Positions 63,192-63,677 of a stretch of 63,677 nt of DNA are shown piece after piece. Position 1 is the first letter of the stretch; each line of letters begins with the position of its first letter. The position numbers were made by a program, and so were the translations under genes. The notes under the pieces were generated by a model. That model did not search any database and was not told where the DNA came from. It worked only from the letters and a program-made list of their open reading frames with translations. The stretch is from the NCBI RefSeq assembly GCF_900119085.1, contig NZ_FPIQ01000018.1:1-63677 (forward strand). The letters run 5' to 3'. Source of the DNA: Nitrosovibrio sp. Nv17. GTDB lineage: Bacteria; Pseudomonadota; Gammaproteobacteria; Burkholderiales; Nitrosomonadaceae.

Positions 63192-63677
63192 CTATTCGGC
63201 CCCGGCCTCGCCCTCCGCTGCCGCAGACTCAGTCGCCTCCTCTGTTCCGGCGCCTTCCAGGGCGGCGGCCTCGGCGGCCTTCGCCTTCTGCTGCGATACC
63301 CACTGCGCGTACTTCCCGGGCTCCACCGCCTCCACCACGATCGGCATGAACCCATGCTCCTTCCCGCACAGCTCCGCGCATTGCCCCCGGTACGTCCCGG
63401 GCTTGTCGATCGTGAACCATGCATCCCGGATGTAGCCCGGAATCGCATCCTGCTTCACCCCCAGCGTCGGAACCCACCACGCGTGGATCACGTCATTGGC
63501 CGTCAGCAAAATCCGCACCTTCTTCCCCACCGGCACCACCATCGGGTTGTCAACCTCCAGCAGATAGTGCTCCCCCTTCGACTCCCGGTTCTCCTGCTGT
63601 GCCCGCGGCGTCGACAGCTCGCTCAGGAAACTGATCCCCTCGCCTTCCCCCGTCAGGTAGTCGTACCCCCACTTCCA
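63192..63677 (-). CDS. ctaC: Cytochrome c oxidase subunit II, 5' part outside window
   Basis: C-terminal 161 residues of the CuA subunit. Seen: DVIHAWWVPTLGVKQDAIPG and GQCAELCGKEHGFMPI, with both CuA Cys, His and Met ligands. After the cupredoxin domain comes a low-complexity Ala/Glu-rich tail (AEAAALEGAGTEEATES...) of about 35 residues and no heme domain, so this is an aa3, not a caa3, subunit II. First gene of the operon and truncated by the window edge. Confidence 0.95.
   Translation of the reverse strand, partial: WKWGYDYLTGEGEGISFLSELSTPRAQQENRESKGEHYLLEVDNPMVVPVGKKVRILLTANDVIHAWWVPTLGVKQDAIPGYIRDAWFTIDKPGTYRGQCAELCGKEHGFMPIVVEAVEPGKYAQWVSQQKAKAAEAAALEGAGTEEATESAAAEGEAGAE

Noticed and set aside
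61349-63349. Open frame of 666 codons on the plus strand opposite ctaD
   Set aside because: Exact antisense of ctaD and ctaC; its His/Asp-rich translation is a shadow of GC-rich codons.

Overview
The window comes from a GC-rich betaproteobacterium. Support: a metX-metW pair next to ampG, an aa3 cytochrome oxidase cluster carrying DUF2970 and twin-transmembrane (DUF2909) accessory genes, a regulatory PTS (EIIA-HPr-EI), and exosortase-associated exopolysaccharide genes (EpsA-type LuxR regulator plus sugar transferase). The style fits Nitrosomonadales-like lineages, but rank below class is a guess. Nothing marks a plasmid or phage; most of the window is chromosomal backbone.

Layout. 1-2148 (minus): end of an exopolysaccharide operon. 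2644-3023: tRNA Pro-Arg-His operon with a clear sigma70 promoter. 3107-7180 (minus): folE2 and xseB-ispA-dxs. 7640-9121: Rieske oxygenase plus SpoIIAA-like protein. 9556-15633: acyl-AMP ligase, NAD-epimerase-type reductase, acyl carrier protein, serine palmitoyltransferase-type alpha-oxoamine synthase and an MsbA-type ABC exporter, read here as a sphingoid-base/ceramide operon. 15644-26432: His-rich membrane-anchored protein, RNase P RNA, pyrE, exodeoxyribonuclease III, ampG, metW-metX, PTS genes and an ExeA-like ATPase with a SPOR tail. 26595-32732: tandem glycine riboswitch, terminator and the glycine cleavage operon (gcvT-gcvH-gcvPA-tpx-gcvPB) followed by a PfkB kinase. 32786-34966: plsC, apaH and a membrane cytochrome c.

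35113-46412 is an accessory region starting at tRNA-Arg(CCG). It holds a frameshifted fragment resembling a second csb2, then a tight four-gene type I-G (formerly I-U) CRISPR effector operon (csb1, csb2, cas3, and a 302-residue protein in the place where a large subunit would be expected). I see no cas1, cas2, cas4, csx17 or repeat array. It ends with a divergent SDR/AraC pair and a decayed Phd/YefM-type toxin-antitoxin locus with a plausible operator.

46413-56856 returns to backbone: FadL-type porin, GGDEF/EAL protein, Kup potassium transporter, SixA phosphatase, thioredoxin-fold protein, rsmI, yraN, dolP and a GlcD-type flavoprotein. 56885-63677 (mostly minus) is the cytochrome c oxidase locus: ctaC (partial), ctaD, a 40-residue assembly peptide, ctaG, DUF2970, ctaE, surf1, an SCO-like protein and ctaB. 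The heme A synthase gene ctaA, often found between the SCO-like gene and ctaB, is not here.

The most unusual points are the reduced type I-G locus with its compact fourth protein and a second csb2 relic, and the complete-looking but ceramide-synthase-less sphingolipid operon.
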